Source: Caldilinea sp. CFX5
Lineage (GTDB): Bacteria > Chloroflexota > Anaerolineae > Caldilineales > Caldilineaceae
DNA: 64,000 bases
Direction: 5' to 3'
Assembly: GCA_021405325.1 (NCBI GenBank)
Contig: QWII01000015.1
Span: 124,001-188,000, forward strand
The notes under the pieces were generated by a model. That model did no database searches. It saw only the letters and a list, made by a program, of their open reading frames with translations, and was not told the DNA's origin. A program made the translations under genes and the position numbers. Positions 1-6,717 of the stretch are shown here, in pieces (the stretch's first letter is position 1; every line of letters starts with the position of its first letter).

Positions 1-616
1 AGACGCGCACCGTCGCCGCATTGACGCCGCTCAGGAAGGCGTCCTGCACGCAGCCATAGAGAAAAGCAACATCGCCTTGTTTTTCACCGATGGCGGGGGC
101 CGGCTTTGCATAGCTGAGCGACTGGCCATTGAGGGGCGGCAAGAGCGCTTCCATCGCGGCCATATCTTTGGGCAGTAGTTTGAACTTGCGCACCAGCATC
201 GAGAGGCCCACCGTTTGGTAGAGCCGGAGCAACTGCGCCATCACCTGCAAGCGGCTGCGATGGGGCAACAGTTGGCGCAGCGCCAGCCAACGGATCAAGC
301 GTTCACGCCGACTCTGTGGTTGAGTTTCGGCGATGGCGGCGCGGGCTGTTTCAAAGAGCAGCCCATATTGCACACCGGAAGGACAAGCCGTCTCACAAGC
401 GCGACAGCCCAGGCAGAGGTCAATATGTTCCTGGAAAGCGCCACTGGTGTCAATCCGTCCGTCAGCGGCGGCCTGCATGAGTTGAATTCGTCCGCGCGGG
501 CTATCCATTTCCGTATGAAAGACTGCGTAGGTCGGGCACGCCGGCAAACAAAGCCCGCAATGTACGCATTGGTCGAGTAATTTAGAAAATTCTGGTGATT
601 GTAAAGTGGTTTTCAT
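1..616 (-). CDS. glcF: Glycolate oxidase iron-sulfur subunit (GlcF-like), partial
   Basis: Ferredoxin-like subunit that would carry electrons from a GlcD-type FAD subunit oxidising glycolate or another 2-hydroxyacid at the membrane. The 205 visible residues begin at the ATG complementary to 614-616 and hold two 4Fe-4S motifs, CVHCGLCLPACP (residues 17-28) and CLGCRACETACP (68-79). A helical linker follows, then the start of a cysteine-rich CCG domain (YGCVQDAF). The gene leaves the window at the left edge, so the second CCG domain is unseen and glcD/glcE, expected downstream, cannot be checked. A lactate-utilisation LutA-type protein or another CCG-domain oxidoreductase is the main alternative. 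Confidence 0.85.
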   Translation of the reverse strand, partial: MKTTLQSPEFSKLLDQCVHCGLCLPACPTYAVFHTEMDSPRGRIQLMQAAADGRIDTSGAFQEHIDLCLGCRACETACPSGVQYGLLFETARAAIAETQPQSRRERLIRWLALRQLLPHRSRLQVMAQLLRLYQTVGLSMLVRKFKLLPKDMAAMEALLPPLNGQSLSYAKPAPAIGEKQGDVAFLYGCVQDAFLSGVNAATVRV

Positions 617-844
617 AATCGATTTTGATTAGCCGTCAATTTAATCTTGCAGATAAGGTGTATAAGTGCCGAATACAAAACAGTAATGTACTCATTATAA
701 CAGATGCTCTCGCCAATTCAGGATTAACGATTGACTGTTGCAATGGCGTCTTGACAACTAATTCTTACCTCTTCCCTAGTTGCTTCGCACCTTCATCTGT
801 GTTACCATTCTACTACTGCGACACGCAAGGAGCTAAATCTAGCC

Positions 845-935
845 GGCTCATGTACGGAAAGCGTGAATACCTGTCAGGTTTCGCAAACCTGACAGGTGTG
901 GCTGGTTGAGACCTCACACTTTCTGTACATGAGCC
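845..935. mobile_element. 91-bp MITE with 22-bp inverted ends and 9-bp target duplication
   Basis: The ends GGCTCATGTACGGAAAGCGT.. (845-866) and its near-complement at 914-935 match at 20 of 22 positions. The flanks AATCTAGCC (836-844) and AATCTAGCC (936-944) are identical, an exact 9-bp target-site duplication. The centre is a 29-bp palindrome (869-897, ACCTGTCAGGTTT / CGC / AAACCTGACAGGT). No coding capacity. It lies in the 697-base stretch 617-1313, which otherwise holds only the RNA-like locus at 1017-1250. Confidence 0.85.
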
Positions 936-1016
936 AATCTAGCCAGGTAACGCATTGTCAATGATAGCCAAAAGTACTTGTTTGCACACGAAGTAATCGG
1001 GCCAAGACGGCCAACT

Positions 1017-1046
1017 TTGATACGCAAAACTGTCATCGATTGTAAT
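1017..1046 (+). promoter_or_regulatory. Putative sigma-70 promoter of RNA-like locus B
   Basis: TTGATA at 1017-1022 and TGTAAT at 1041-1046 are separated by 18 bases. It occupies the same position relative to the downstream words ACACCTG and AGGTAAAA as the consensus promoter at 6459-6487, which is the main reason to believe it. Confidence 0.45.
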
Positions 1047-1048
1047 AT

Positions 1049-1250
1049 ACACCTGCTTTGTTTGTGTGTTATATTAAGCCTTACTGTTCTTGAATAAGTG
1101 AAGGTAAGGGGTTCTGCACACGAACCGTTGTTCAGGTAAAACCTTGAACGTATCAGAGAACAGACTTGATAGCTCACGCAGCTATCCGCCCGGCAGTGGC
1201 TACATCGGGCGTAATCGCTCGTGGACAGAATGTCAGACTGGGTTTCCAGC
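1049..1250 (+). ncRNA. Structured RNA-like sequence, locus B (relative of 6494-6712)
   Basis: No gene is visible here, but the strand is rich in short complementary arms: AATATACAC/GTGT.TATATT near 1044-1075, CCTTAC/GTAAGG (about 1079-1111), GGTTC/GAACC, GATAGCT/AGCTATC (about 1168-1186) and CGCCC/GGGCG. It shares the words ACACCTG, GGTTCTG, CGTTG.TCAGG and AGGTAAAA, in the same order, with locus A at 6494-6712. Both ends are guesses. It may be a decayed guide-RNA-like part of an IS200/IS605-superfamily element or an independent small RNA. Confidence 0.4.
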
Positions 1251-1313
1251 AATTTTGGATGAAGCGAGTACTTTTGCGTACCTTTGTGTACAAGAAAGAT
1301 AGCAGAGAAAGAG

Positions 1314-1520
1314 ATGAATTGCCCCAATTGTAACACATGGAATCCTGAGGATAAAACCGTCTGTTGGCGCTGCCAACATGAGCTGCCCCGACCGCAGCCG
1401 AAGAAGAAGACGCGCACCACCTTTGCCGGTCTGCCGGTCTGGGTTTGGGTCGCCTTTGCCCTCTTTTTTGTCGTCACCACCCTTGGTCAATGTATGATGG
1501 TGGGCGCGCCAACAGGGTAG
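1314..1520 (+). CDS. Small zinc-ribbon protein with one membrane segment
   Basis: A 68-residue protein starting at ATG 1314, behind a purine-rich AGAAAGAG site. The N-terminus is a zinc ribbon, CPNC (residues 3-6) and CWRC (about 17-20), spaced as in rubredoxin-like knuckles. A basic linker PKKKTR follows, then one hydrophobic helix (about residues 40-60), placing the ribbon on the cytoplasmic face under the positive-inside rule. Such zinc-ribbon/TM microproteins are common in Chloroflexota, but their roles are generally unknown and none is proposed here. It precedes mutY on the same strand, separated by a hairpin. Confidence 0.6.
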   Translation: MNCPNCNTWNPEDKTVCWRCQHELPRPQPKKKTRTTFAGLPVWVWVAFALFFVVTTLGQCMMVGAPTG

Positions 1521-1551
1521 ACAGCGGTGGTTGCTGCTGCAAGGGGAGATT

Positions 1552-1607
1552 AAGAGATTCAGAGATTGAGAGATTCCAGCCTTATCTCTTCAATCTCTGA
1601 ATCTCTT
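1552..1607. repeat. Hairpin with 8-bp-unit arms (AGAGATTC/AGAGATTG)
   Basis: The left arm 1552-1575 is three 8-bp units (AGAGATTC, AGAGATTG, AGAGATT). The right arm about 1583-1607 is its complement with one mismatch. It lies between the zinc-ribbon gene and mutY and may end transcription of the former. Confidence 0.8.
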
Positions 1608-1630
1608 TTAAGAACACAAGAGCAGGCTCC

Positions 1631-2743
1631 ATGCATTCACCTGAAATTGCCCAGCGTTTGGTCGCCTGGCACGCCGCCTATCAACGCGAGTTGCCCTGGC
1701 GACTAACGCCGGCGGGGGCGCGTGATCCTTACGCCGTCTGGATCAGCGAGATCATGCTGCAACAGACGCGGGTCGAAACGGTGGTAGGCTACTTTCAACG
1801 CTGGATGACGCACTTCCCTACTATTGAAGCGCTGGCGAAGGCTGATCAACAGGCCGTCTTGAAGGTGTGGGAAGGGTTAGGCTATTATGCCCGCGCCCGT
1901 AACCTCCACAAAGCTGCGCAACAACTTGTGGCTGAATACGGCGGAGTTGTCCCGAATGAGCGACGCGCCCTACTGGCCCTGCCCGGTATCGGTGATTACA
2001 CCGTCGGCGCCGTCCTCAGCCTGGCCTTCAACCAACCCGAACCGATTCTTGACGGCAATGTCAAGCGCGTCCTCAGTCGCCTGGCTGATATTGCCCAGCC
2101 CATCACCGAAACGGAAACGTTAAAATTGCTCTGGCGGCTGGCGCGTGAACTGGTCGAAGCCGCACCGGTGGGGGAGGCGGGGGCATGCAATGAAGCGATT
2201 ATGGAACTGGGCGCGCTGATCTGTACGCCGGTCAACCCACGCTGTCTGCTCTGTCCAGTGCATGAGCTTTGTCAAGCCGCCGCCAATGGTACGCAACAGG
2301 AACGCCCCGTGATCCCATCCAAAAAACAGACGCCCCACTACGATGTCGCCGCCGGAATTATCTGGCAAGGCGCACCCTACCAATCACGCCTGCTCATTGC
2401 CCAACGCCCGCCGGAAGGAATGCTGGGTGGCCTGTGGGAGTTTCCCGGTGGTAAGCTCGAAGCGGAAGATGCCGATCTGCGCGCCTGTCTACGCCGCGAG
2501 ATCGCGGAAGAATTAGCAATTCAAATCAACGTCGGTGAACAACTGACCACGGTCCGCCATACCTACACCCACTTCCGCATCACCCTCCACGCCTTTCATG
2601 CCCGTCACACCGGCGGCGAACCCCAAGCCCTCGATGTCGCCGACTGGCGCTGGGTGACGCTGGATGAGTTGGCGGCCTTTCCCTTTCCGGTGACGGATCA
2701 GAAGATTATGGCGGCGCTGCGAGAAACTTCTTCTAAACTTTAA
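1631..2743 (+). CDS. mutY: A/G-specific adenine glycosylase MutY
   Basis: Removes adenine paired with 8-oxoguanine in base excision repair. The 370 residues show the standard layout: a HhH glycosylase core with catalytic Glu40 (SEIMLQQT), the helix-hairpin-helix LPGIGDYT (117-124) and catalytic Asp141 (ILDGNVKR); a 4Fe-4S cluster with Cys198, 205, 208 and 214 (C-X6-C-X2-C-X5-C); and a C-terminal NUDIX-like 8-oxoG recognition domain from about residue 235 (EFPGGK). Length is normal and no key residue is missing. Start ATG 1631. It stands alone between intergenic hairpins, so it is probably monocistronic. Confidence 0.95.
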   Translation: MHSPEIAQRLVAWHAAYQRELPWRLTPAGARDPYAVWISEIMLQQTRVETVVGYFQRWMTHFPTIEALAKADQQAVLKVWEGLGYYARARNLHKAAQQLVAEYGGVVPNERRALLALPGIGDYTVGAVLSLAFNQPEPILDGNVKRVLSRLADIAQPITETETLKLLWRLARELVEAAPVGEAGACNEAIMELGALICTPVNPRCLLCPVHELCQAAANGTQQERPVIPSKKQTPHYDVAAGIIWQGAPYQSRLLIAQRPPEGMLGGLWEFPGGKLEAEDADLRACLRREIAEELAIQINVGEQLTTVRHTYTHFRITLHAFHARHTGGEPQALDVADWRWVTLDELAAFPFPVTDQKIMAALRETSSKL

Positions 2744-2842
2744 ATTTCTTTCGATTGTAGTAAACTGCTAGTTATCAACCCAAATTTCTATTTTGAGTTA
2801 ATATATCATTGACGATATATCCATTTTGTGATAAGGTTATTT

Positions 2843-3205
2843 ATGACATGGCAGGTTGAGTTTCATCCCGCCTTTGTCGAGGAGTACCAATGGCTTTCGG
2901 CAACAGTGCAGGATGAATTGTTAGCAGTAGTGGGTTTGTTGGAAATGTTTGGGCCGCAGCTTGCCCGACCGCATGTGGACACGCTGAACGGCTCCAAGCA
3001 CGCGAACATGAAGGAACTACGCTTTTCTGCTGATGGTGGCGTTTGGCGTGCTGCGTTTGCTTTCGATCCGGAACGCAAGGCCATCATCCTGGTTGCCGGC
3101 GACAAAGCGGGAGTTAGCCAAAAGCGCTTTTACAGACAGCTTATCAAGAAGGCGGATGCACGGTTTGATGACCACCTGACCCGCTTGAAGGAGGAACGCC
3201 CATGA
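2843..3205 (+). CDS. higB: HigB/RelE-like toxin (phage-derived Gp49 family)
   Basis: A 120-residue protein beginning MTWQVEFHP, read from ATG 2843 with ATAAGGTT just upstream; an in-frame start 15 bases earlier is less likely. The pattern of an early F..F...Y/W segment, a conserved K..RFSADGGVWRAAFAFD core, then VAGDKAG....FY, is that of Gp49/HigB-type mRNA interferases, which cut ribosome-bound mRNA when free of their antitoxin. Its stop overlaps the next start by four bases (ATGA, 3202-3205), and toxin-before-antitoxin order is typical of higBA. Family assignment is by pattern only. Confidence 0.8.
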   Translation: MTWQVEFHPAFVEEYQWLSATVQDELLAVVGLLEMFGPQLARPHVDTLNGSKHANMKELRFSADGGVWRAAFAFDPERKAIILVAGDKAGVSQKRFYRQLIKKADARFDDHLTRLKEERP

Positions 3206-3564
3206 CGAAAGGACCGCTTTTACAAGAAATTTGGGACGATCTACCCGCCGAACGCAAGGCGCGCATTGCGGCACGCACCCGTGACCTGGCAATCGAATAT
3301 TTAACCCTGCAAGAGCTACGCAAGGCGGCAGGTTTGACCCAAGCCGAAGTTTCCCAAGAACTCGGTGTGCCGCAATCGAATGTTTCCCGGTTGGAAAAGG
3401 GGGCCGACATGCTGCTCTCCACCTTGCGCCAGTATGTCGAAGCGCTGGGTGGCAAGCTCAATCTTACCGTTGAACTGCCGGACAAACCGCCAATCCGGCT
3501 CAACCTGCTGAGTGATCTTGTCGACCAGCAAGGCAACACAGAGCGCTCGCAACCTGTGCCATAG
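3202..3564 (+). CDS. higA: HigA-like antitoxin, XRE-type helix-turn-helix
   Basis: A 120-residue partner of the upstream toxin, translationally coupled by an ATGA overlap. An XRE/Cro helix-turn-helix is clear at about residues 39-68 (LRKAAGLTQAEVSQELGV followed by SNVSRLEKG). The C-terminal piece (LRQYVEALGGKLNLTVEL) is the dimerisation strand often seen in HigA-type regulators. It would neutralise the toxin and repress its own operon by binding an operator near 2790-2840; TTGACGATATATCC there is A/T-rich but no clean operator palindrome was seen. The pair opens a small accessory island (about 2.8-4.9 kb). Confidence 0.85.
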   Translation: MTKGPLLQEIWDDLPAERKARIAARTRDLAIEYLTLQELRKAAGLTQAEVSQELGVPQSNVSRLEKGADMLLSTLRQYVEALGGKLNLTVELPDKPPIRLNLLSDLVDQQGNTERSQPVP

Positions 3565-3606
3565 AAACCATCAACCACCAACCCGAACCCTGGACAATAG
3601 CAACGC

Positions 3607-4470
3607 ATGAACTACCTCGATTTTGATTTGGCGATTGAAGCGTTGCCCGGCACGCCGGGAACTTACCGCGCCCGCGTTCTCTATTCACCAGCCGGCCAGG
3701 CTACCGTTGATTTTACCCTTCCTTTCAATGCCCATGAATTAGAAAACTATATCCTCAAAATGGGCCGCCCCCGGCGTAAGATGCGCAGTCTGACGGACGA
3801 AGGCAAAGCGGCACGTGAAGTGGACGCCCGGCTCTATGACGCCGTCTTTCAAGGCGAAGTGCGCGATGTGTTGCGCGGCAGCCTGCTGAAAGCCGATGAT
3901 GAGACTGGGCTGCGCCTGCGGCTACGGTTGGGTGATGCCCCCGATCTGCTGGATCTGCCCTGGGAATATCTGTATGATCCATCGCTGCGTCGTTTCTTCT
4001 GCCACTCGGTCGCGACCCCGCTGGTGCGCTACCCGGAGCAGCCGCGTCCGGTGACACCGCTGGCTGTCACCCTACCGCTCCAGGTTCTGGTGATGATCGC
4101 CAACCCCAGCGATGTCAGCGCGCTGGACGTGGAAGAAGAGTGGCACAAAATCCAAGACGCGCTGGCCCCGTTGACGGCACAGGGCCAAGTGCAATTAACC
4201 CGCCTGCCCAACGCCACTTTATCCGCGCTTCAACGTCAACTGCGCCAGGGGCGCTATCACATCTTCCACTTTGTTGGTCATGGCGGAGTCAGCCCCATCA
4301 ACGGGGAGCGCGTCCTTTATCTTGCTGTTACGCAAGCGACATTTGCTGAAGTCTTTCAGACTGAACTAGGCGAGGTGATTATGGTTGATGAGCAGGTTCA
4401 CCTGTTCGTCTTTGATGAGAATCGAAAGGAGATCATTCAATGGTTGCCACCAATGAATACCGCCAACTGA
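3607..4470 (+). CDS. Chimera: CHAT-protein N-terminus fused to XisH C-terminus
   Basis: Residues 1-231 closely follow the N-terminal half of the CHAT protein at 11552 (shared LPWEYLYD/LPWEFLYD, HIFHFVGHGG), including the catalytic-type His225. Directly after GHGGVSPIN the protein switches to the tail of an XisH-family protein (GERVLYLAV...LFVFDENRKEIIQWL). The CHAT part that should carry the catalytic Cys (NACEGA in the paralogue) is gone, as is the nuclease-like N-terminus of XisH. The reading frame is open across the join at about base 4300. A deletion between a chat gene and an xisH gene explains this best. The protein is unlikely to be an active peptidase. Its end overlaps xisI by 31 bases, the usual xisH-xisI arrangement. 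Confidence 0.75.
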   Translation: MNYLDFDLAIEALPGTPGTYRARVLYSPAGQATVDFTLPFNAHELENYILKMGRPRRKMRSLTDEGKAAREVDARLYDAVFQGEVRDVLRGSLLKADDETGLRLRLRLGDAPDLLDLPWEYLYDPSLRRFFCHSVATPLVRYPEQPRPVTPLAVTLPLQVLVMIANPSDVSALDVEEEWHKIQDALAPLTAQGQVQLTRLPNATLSALQRQLRQGRYHIFHFVGHGGVSPINGERVLYLAVTQATFAEVFQTELGEVIMVDEQVHLFVFDENRKEIIQWLPPMNTAN

Positions 4471-4865
4471 TAAAAAACATTCTCTTCGACTATGCCAAAT
4501 ACAAACCTGCCTATGGTGACATTGATAGGAGTTACGCAGTTGACGGGCGCTACCAGAGACCTGTCAGGTTTCGCAAACCTGACAGGTCTTGTCCAACTGC
4601 GTAACTCCTAATTGAATCAAAAGTTATTTTCGATGATGAACATGGCCGCTATACATTACTCGAAGTTGGCTGGGACGATAGCCACTATGTACATGGCAGC
4701 ATTATTCATGTTGACATCATCAATGATAAAATCTGGATTCAGTATGATGGCACAGAAGAAGGCATTGCCGGCGAATTGGTAGACGCTGGTGTACCTAAAG
4801 AGAAAATCGTCCTTGGCTTCCGACCAGAGCGGCTGCGTCCTCACACCGGGTTTGCTGTCAATTAA
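4440..4865 (+). pseudogene. xisI: xisI interrupted by an 85-bp MITE
   Basis: ATG 4440 opens an XisI-family frame (EYRQLIKNILFDYAKYKPA) that continues, after the inserted element, as VIFDDEHGRYTLLEVGWDD, HVDIINDKIWIQYDGTEEG and GFRPERLRPHTGFAVN to TAA 4863-4865. XisI is the partner of XisH; the pair was first described with heterocyst fdxN excision and is widespread in accessory DNA. The insertion with its target duplication adds exactly 90 bases, so the frame is kept, but one in-frame TAA (4602-4604) inside the element stops translation after 54 codons. Removing it restores the expected ...YGDIE-SKVIFD... junction. Confidence 0.85.
4526..4610. mobile_element. 85-bp MITE in xisI, 17-bp perfect TIRs, 5-bp target duplication
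   Basis: TAGGAGTTACGCAGTTG (4526-4542) and its exact complement (4594-4610) bound the element. ATTGA lies on both sides (4521-4525, 4611-4615). Inside, a 15-bp stem with a 3-nt loop (4557-4589) contains the same ACCTGTCAGGTTT palindrome as the elements at 845 and 38837. Confidence 0.92.
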
Positions 4866-4881
4866 CCGGTGTGAAGACGCA
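4834..4881. terminator. Hairpin at the end of xisI, possibly bidirectional
   Basis: Arms 4834-4849 and 4866-4881 (TGCGTC.TCACACCGG) pair at 15 of 16 positions. It lies between xisI (+) and the convergent oxidoreductase gene (-). No U-tract follows, so terminator function is inferred. Confidence 0.5.
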
Positions 4882-4969
4882 ACGCACCTAGCCTACATCT
4901 CCTCGCTGCGCCCAGCGGTCGTCCGGGGAATGAACCAACATCCGTTCCCGCCAAAATCCGCTGTAGTGT

Positions 4970-6241
4970 TCACCCAAACACCGCCGCCGCGGCCTCCCCC
5001 GATCGCACCGCCCCCTCGACACACGCCTCGCTCATCCAATCCCCGGCGAAGACAACCGGCGCTTTCTGCTGAAACGCCGCCAGTTGACGATAGCGCCCCG
5101 GCGCCATGACCGGCACGGCCCATTCCCAGTGATGATAATGGACGACATCGGCTGCTTCCAGCGGGAACAGCCCCGGCGTAATCGCCGCCGCTTGCGACCA
5201 AAGTTCCCGAATCACGGCATCCTGGTCTTGGTGCAAAAATTTGGCGCAGGTCGGGCCGTAGGTGCAGAGCAGCACCCACTGCCAATCTTTGGGACAGGCG
5301 CCCCACGCCCCGTGGCGACCAGAGTAATACTCCACCGAGAAGAGATCGCTCGGCGGCAGGAGGTGAACGCCAAAGTGGGCGTCATCGGCACATTTGCGGG
5401 CGGCATAAACGCGCACTTGGGGAGCGTAACGAACTTCACTCAACCAGGCCGGCGCGACGTCAGGCGCTGCCGCTAAAATTTGCGTTGCCGCCGGGGCAGG
5501 GACAGCCAGCACCACGCCATCGTACACCTTGCTGTCACTCGTTGTCGTCAGGGTGACGCTTTGCGCACCCACTTGTAGCCGCTCGACCGGCTCATTCGTG
5601 CGGATCGACAGCCGTTGCGCCAATTGCAGCCACGGGGCATCCATCCCTTCCTTGACTTGATAGAAAAAGCCATCTTGCACGGCACGCAGCCAAAGGCGGG
5701 CATGGCTGGCGGAGAGGGTCTCAAAGCGGGTGAACCAGGGGCCTTCAAACATGCTGCGTAGAATAATGTCCATCACCCGTTTACCTAGCGGGGCAAATTC
5801 TTCGGCGGCGCTACGGATGTCATAGGCCAGATCGGGATGCAGGTGATTAGTTTGAATCTGCATCAAGTGGTCAATAAAGGCGTCATAGCGCAGCTTATCC
5901 TCCGGCGTCAGCAGCGCCGAGGTCGCAACCGAAGGGCCACGAAAGGGCCAAGGATGGAGTTGCCCGTCGATCAACAGATCAGCGGCGCCCCGCACCGTGC
6001 GCGGCAACAGGTAGAGGTCGTTATACCCCACCTCTTCAAACAACTTCAGGGTATGGGTATAAAAAGTCGCCAACCAGCCCGCGCCGGTGTCACAAAGATG
6101 GCTGGGGCCAAAATGCTCGGCATGGGTGCGCCCACCAACCACACCCTTGGCTTCTAAAACGTCAACCTCATGCCCCGCTTTCTGCAACCGATAGGCAGCC
6201 GTCAACCCCGCCGGCCCTGCGCCGACTACGGCAATTCGCAT
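4970..6241 (-). CDS. FAD-dependent oxidoreductase, amine oxidase/protoporphyrinogen oxidase-like
   Basis: A flavoprotein of 423 residues. The N-terminus has the dinucleotide-binding GAGPAG (residues 7-12) and the GG motif VVGGRT typical of the amine oxidase/HemY/phytoene desaturase superfamily. The C-terminus closes the FAD site with VVFAGDWMSEACVEGAVRSG. The middle substrate domain (DLLIDGQLHPWPF; DAFIDHL) is of the protoporphyrinogen-oxidase/UDP-galactopyranose-mutase-like kind, but substrate cannot be assigned. Start ATG 6239-6241 agrees with GxGxxG lying six residues in. Cytoplasmic or peripheral; no signal peptide. It has no operon partner: 3' is a hairpin, 5' a repeat hairpin. Confidence 0.75.
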   Translation of the reverse strand: MRIAVVGAGPAGLTAAYRLQKAGHEVDVLEAKGVVGGRTHAEHFGPSHLCDTGAGWLATFYTHTLKLFEEVGYNDLYLLPRTVRGAADLLIDGQLHPWPFRGPSVATSALLTPEDKLRYDAFIDHLMQIQTNHLHPDLAYDIRSAAEEFAPLGKRVMDIILRSMFEGPWFTRFETLSASHARLWLRAVQDGFFYQVKEGMDAPWLQLAQRLSIRTNEPVERLQVGAQSVTLTTTSDSKVYDGVVLAVPAPAATQILAAAPDVAPAWLSEVRYAPQVRVYAARKCADDAHFGVHLLPPSDLFSVEYYSGRHGAWGACPKDWQWVLLCTYGPTCAKFLHQDQDAVIRELWSQAAAITPGLFPLEAADVVHYHHWEWAVPVMAPGRYRQLAAFQQKAPVVFAGDWMSEACVEGAVRSGEAAAAVFG

Positions 6242-6263
6242 AGTTGTTTTCTCTTTTGTATGG

Positions 6264-6316
6264 GAGATTGAGAGATTGAGAGATTACAACGCTAAATCTC
6301 TCAATCTCTCAATCTC
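6264..6316. repeat. Hairpin with 8-bp-unit arms (AGAGATTG)
   Basis: Arms 6264-6285 and 6295-6316 are perfect 22-bp complements, each nearly three copies of AGAGATTG. It sits 5' of the oxidoreductase gene rather than at a 3' end, arguing against a simple terminator. Confidence 0.85.
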
Positions 6317-6377
6317 TAAATGAAGCCAGCTTTACCGAAACCTTTCGGAAAGCCCCTGCCTTTAAAACATGGGGATG

Positions 6378-6423
6378 GCACCCAGCGGGTTCCCGAAGCT
6401 GGCTTCGGGAACCCGCTGGGTGC
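6378..6423. repeat. 22-bp perfect-stem palindrome
   Basis: Arms 6378-6399 and 6402-6423 (GCACCCAGCGGGTTCCCGAAGC and complement) are separated by two bases. No target duplication is evident. It resembles the palindromic cores of the MITEs in style, but not in sequence. Together with the neighbouring RNA-like locus and the 8-bp-unit hairpin it fills the gene-free stretch 6242-6717. Confidence 0.75.
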
Positions 6424-6458
6424 AGCCAGGACGTTGTTTCAAAAAAACGATTATGCGA

Positions 6459-6487
6459 TTGACACACAGGTGTAAATATGCTATAAT
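6459..6487 (+). promoter_or_regulatory. Perfect consensus sigma-70 promoter
   Basis: TTGACA (6459-6464), 17 bases, TATAAT (6482-6487), preceded by an A-tract (6441-6447) like an UP element. The -10 box lies in the loop of a hairpin with arms ACAGGTGT (6466-6473) and ACACCTGT (6488-6495). No coding sequence follows on this strand. Confidence 0.8.
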
Positions 6488-6493
6488 ACACCT

Positions 6494-6712
6494 GTACGTT
6501 AACAACTGAATATAGCTGGTTCTGAGCAGTAATCGTTGCTCAGGTAAAATATTCAGCGTTGGAAGTCTGGTTTGTATGGGCGCAGTTGCAAAGACTAGCC
6601 TGAAAGTCATAAGACAAGTACATAAAACCAAACAACCAAACCATAACAACTACACTAGGACGATAGTGTATCAGTTGTAAAACTGTAGAAGCCCCCGGCT
6701 TTAGCCGTGGGG
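6494..6712 (+). ncRNA. Putative small RNA within an ORF-less IS200/IS605-like element, locus A
   Basis: Transcription from 6459-6487 would begin near 6494. The strand folds readily: an outer stem CTGAATAT/ATATTCAG (about 6506-6513, 6549-6556) encloses CTGAGCA/TGCTCAG (6522-6528, 6537-6543); AGTCT/AGACT follows; then ACAACTACACTA pairs with TAGTGT-AGTTGT (about 6647-6682). It ends in CCCC.CGGCT-TT-AGCCG.GGGG (about 6688-6711), the sort of hairpin that closes the right end of IS200/IS605 elements; TCAA at 6722-6725 matches a known right-end cleavage tetranucleotide. No transposase, TnpB or IscB frame is present. A guide (omega)-RNA-like relic is one reading, a domesticated sRNA another. The element abuts the stop codon of the following gene. 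Confidence 0.55.
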
Positions 6713-6717
6713 AGTCG

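Noticed and set aside
625..909. 94-codon open frame in the first intergenic region
   Set aside because: No ribosome-binding site, unconvincing composition, and its end is inside the MITE at 845-935.
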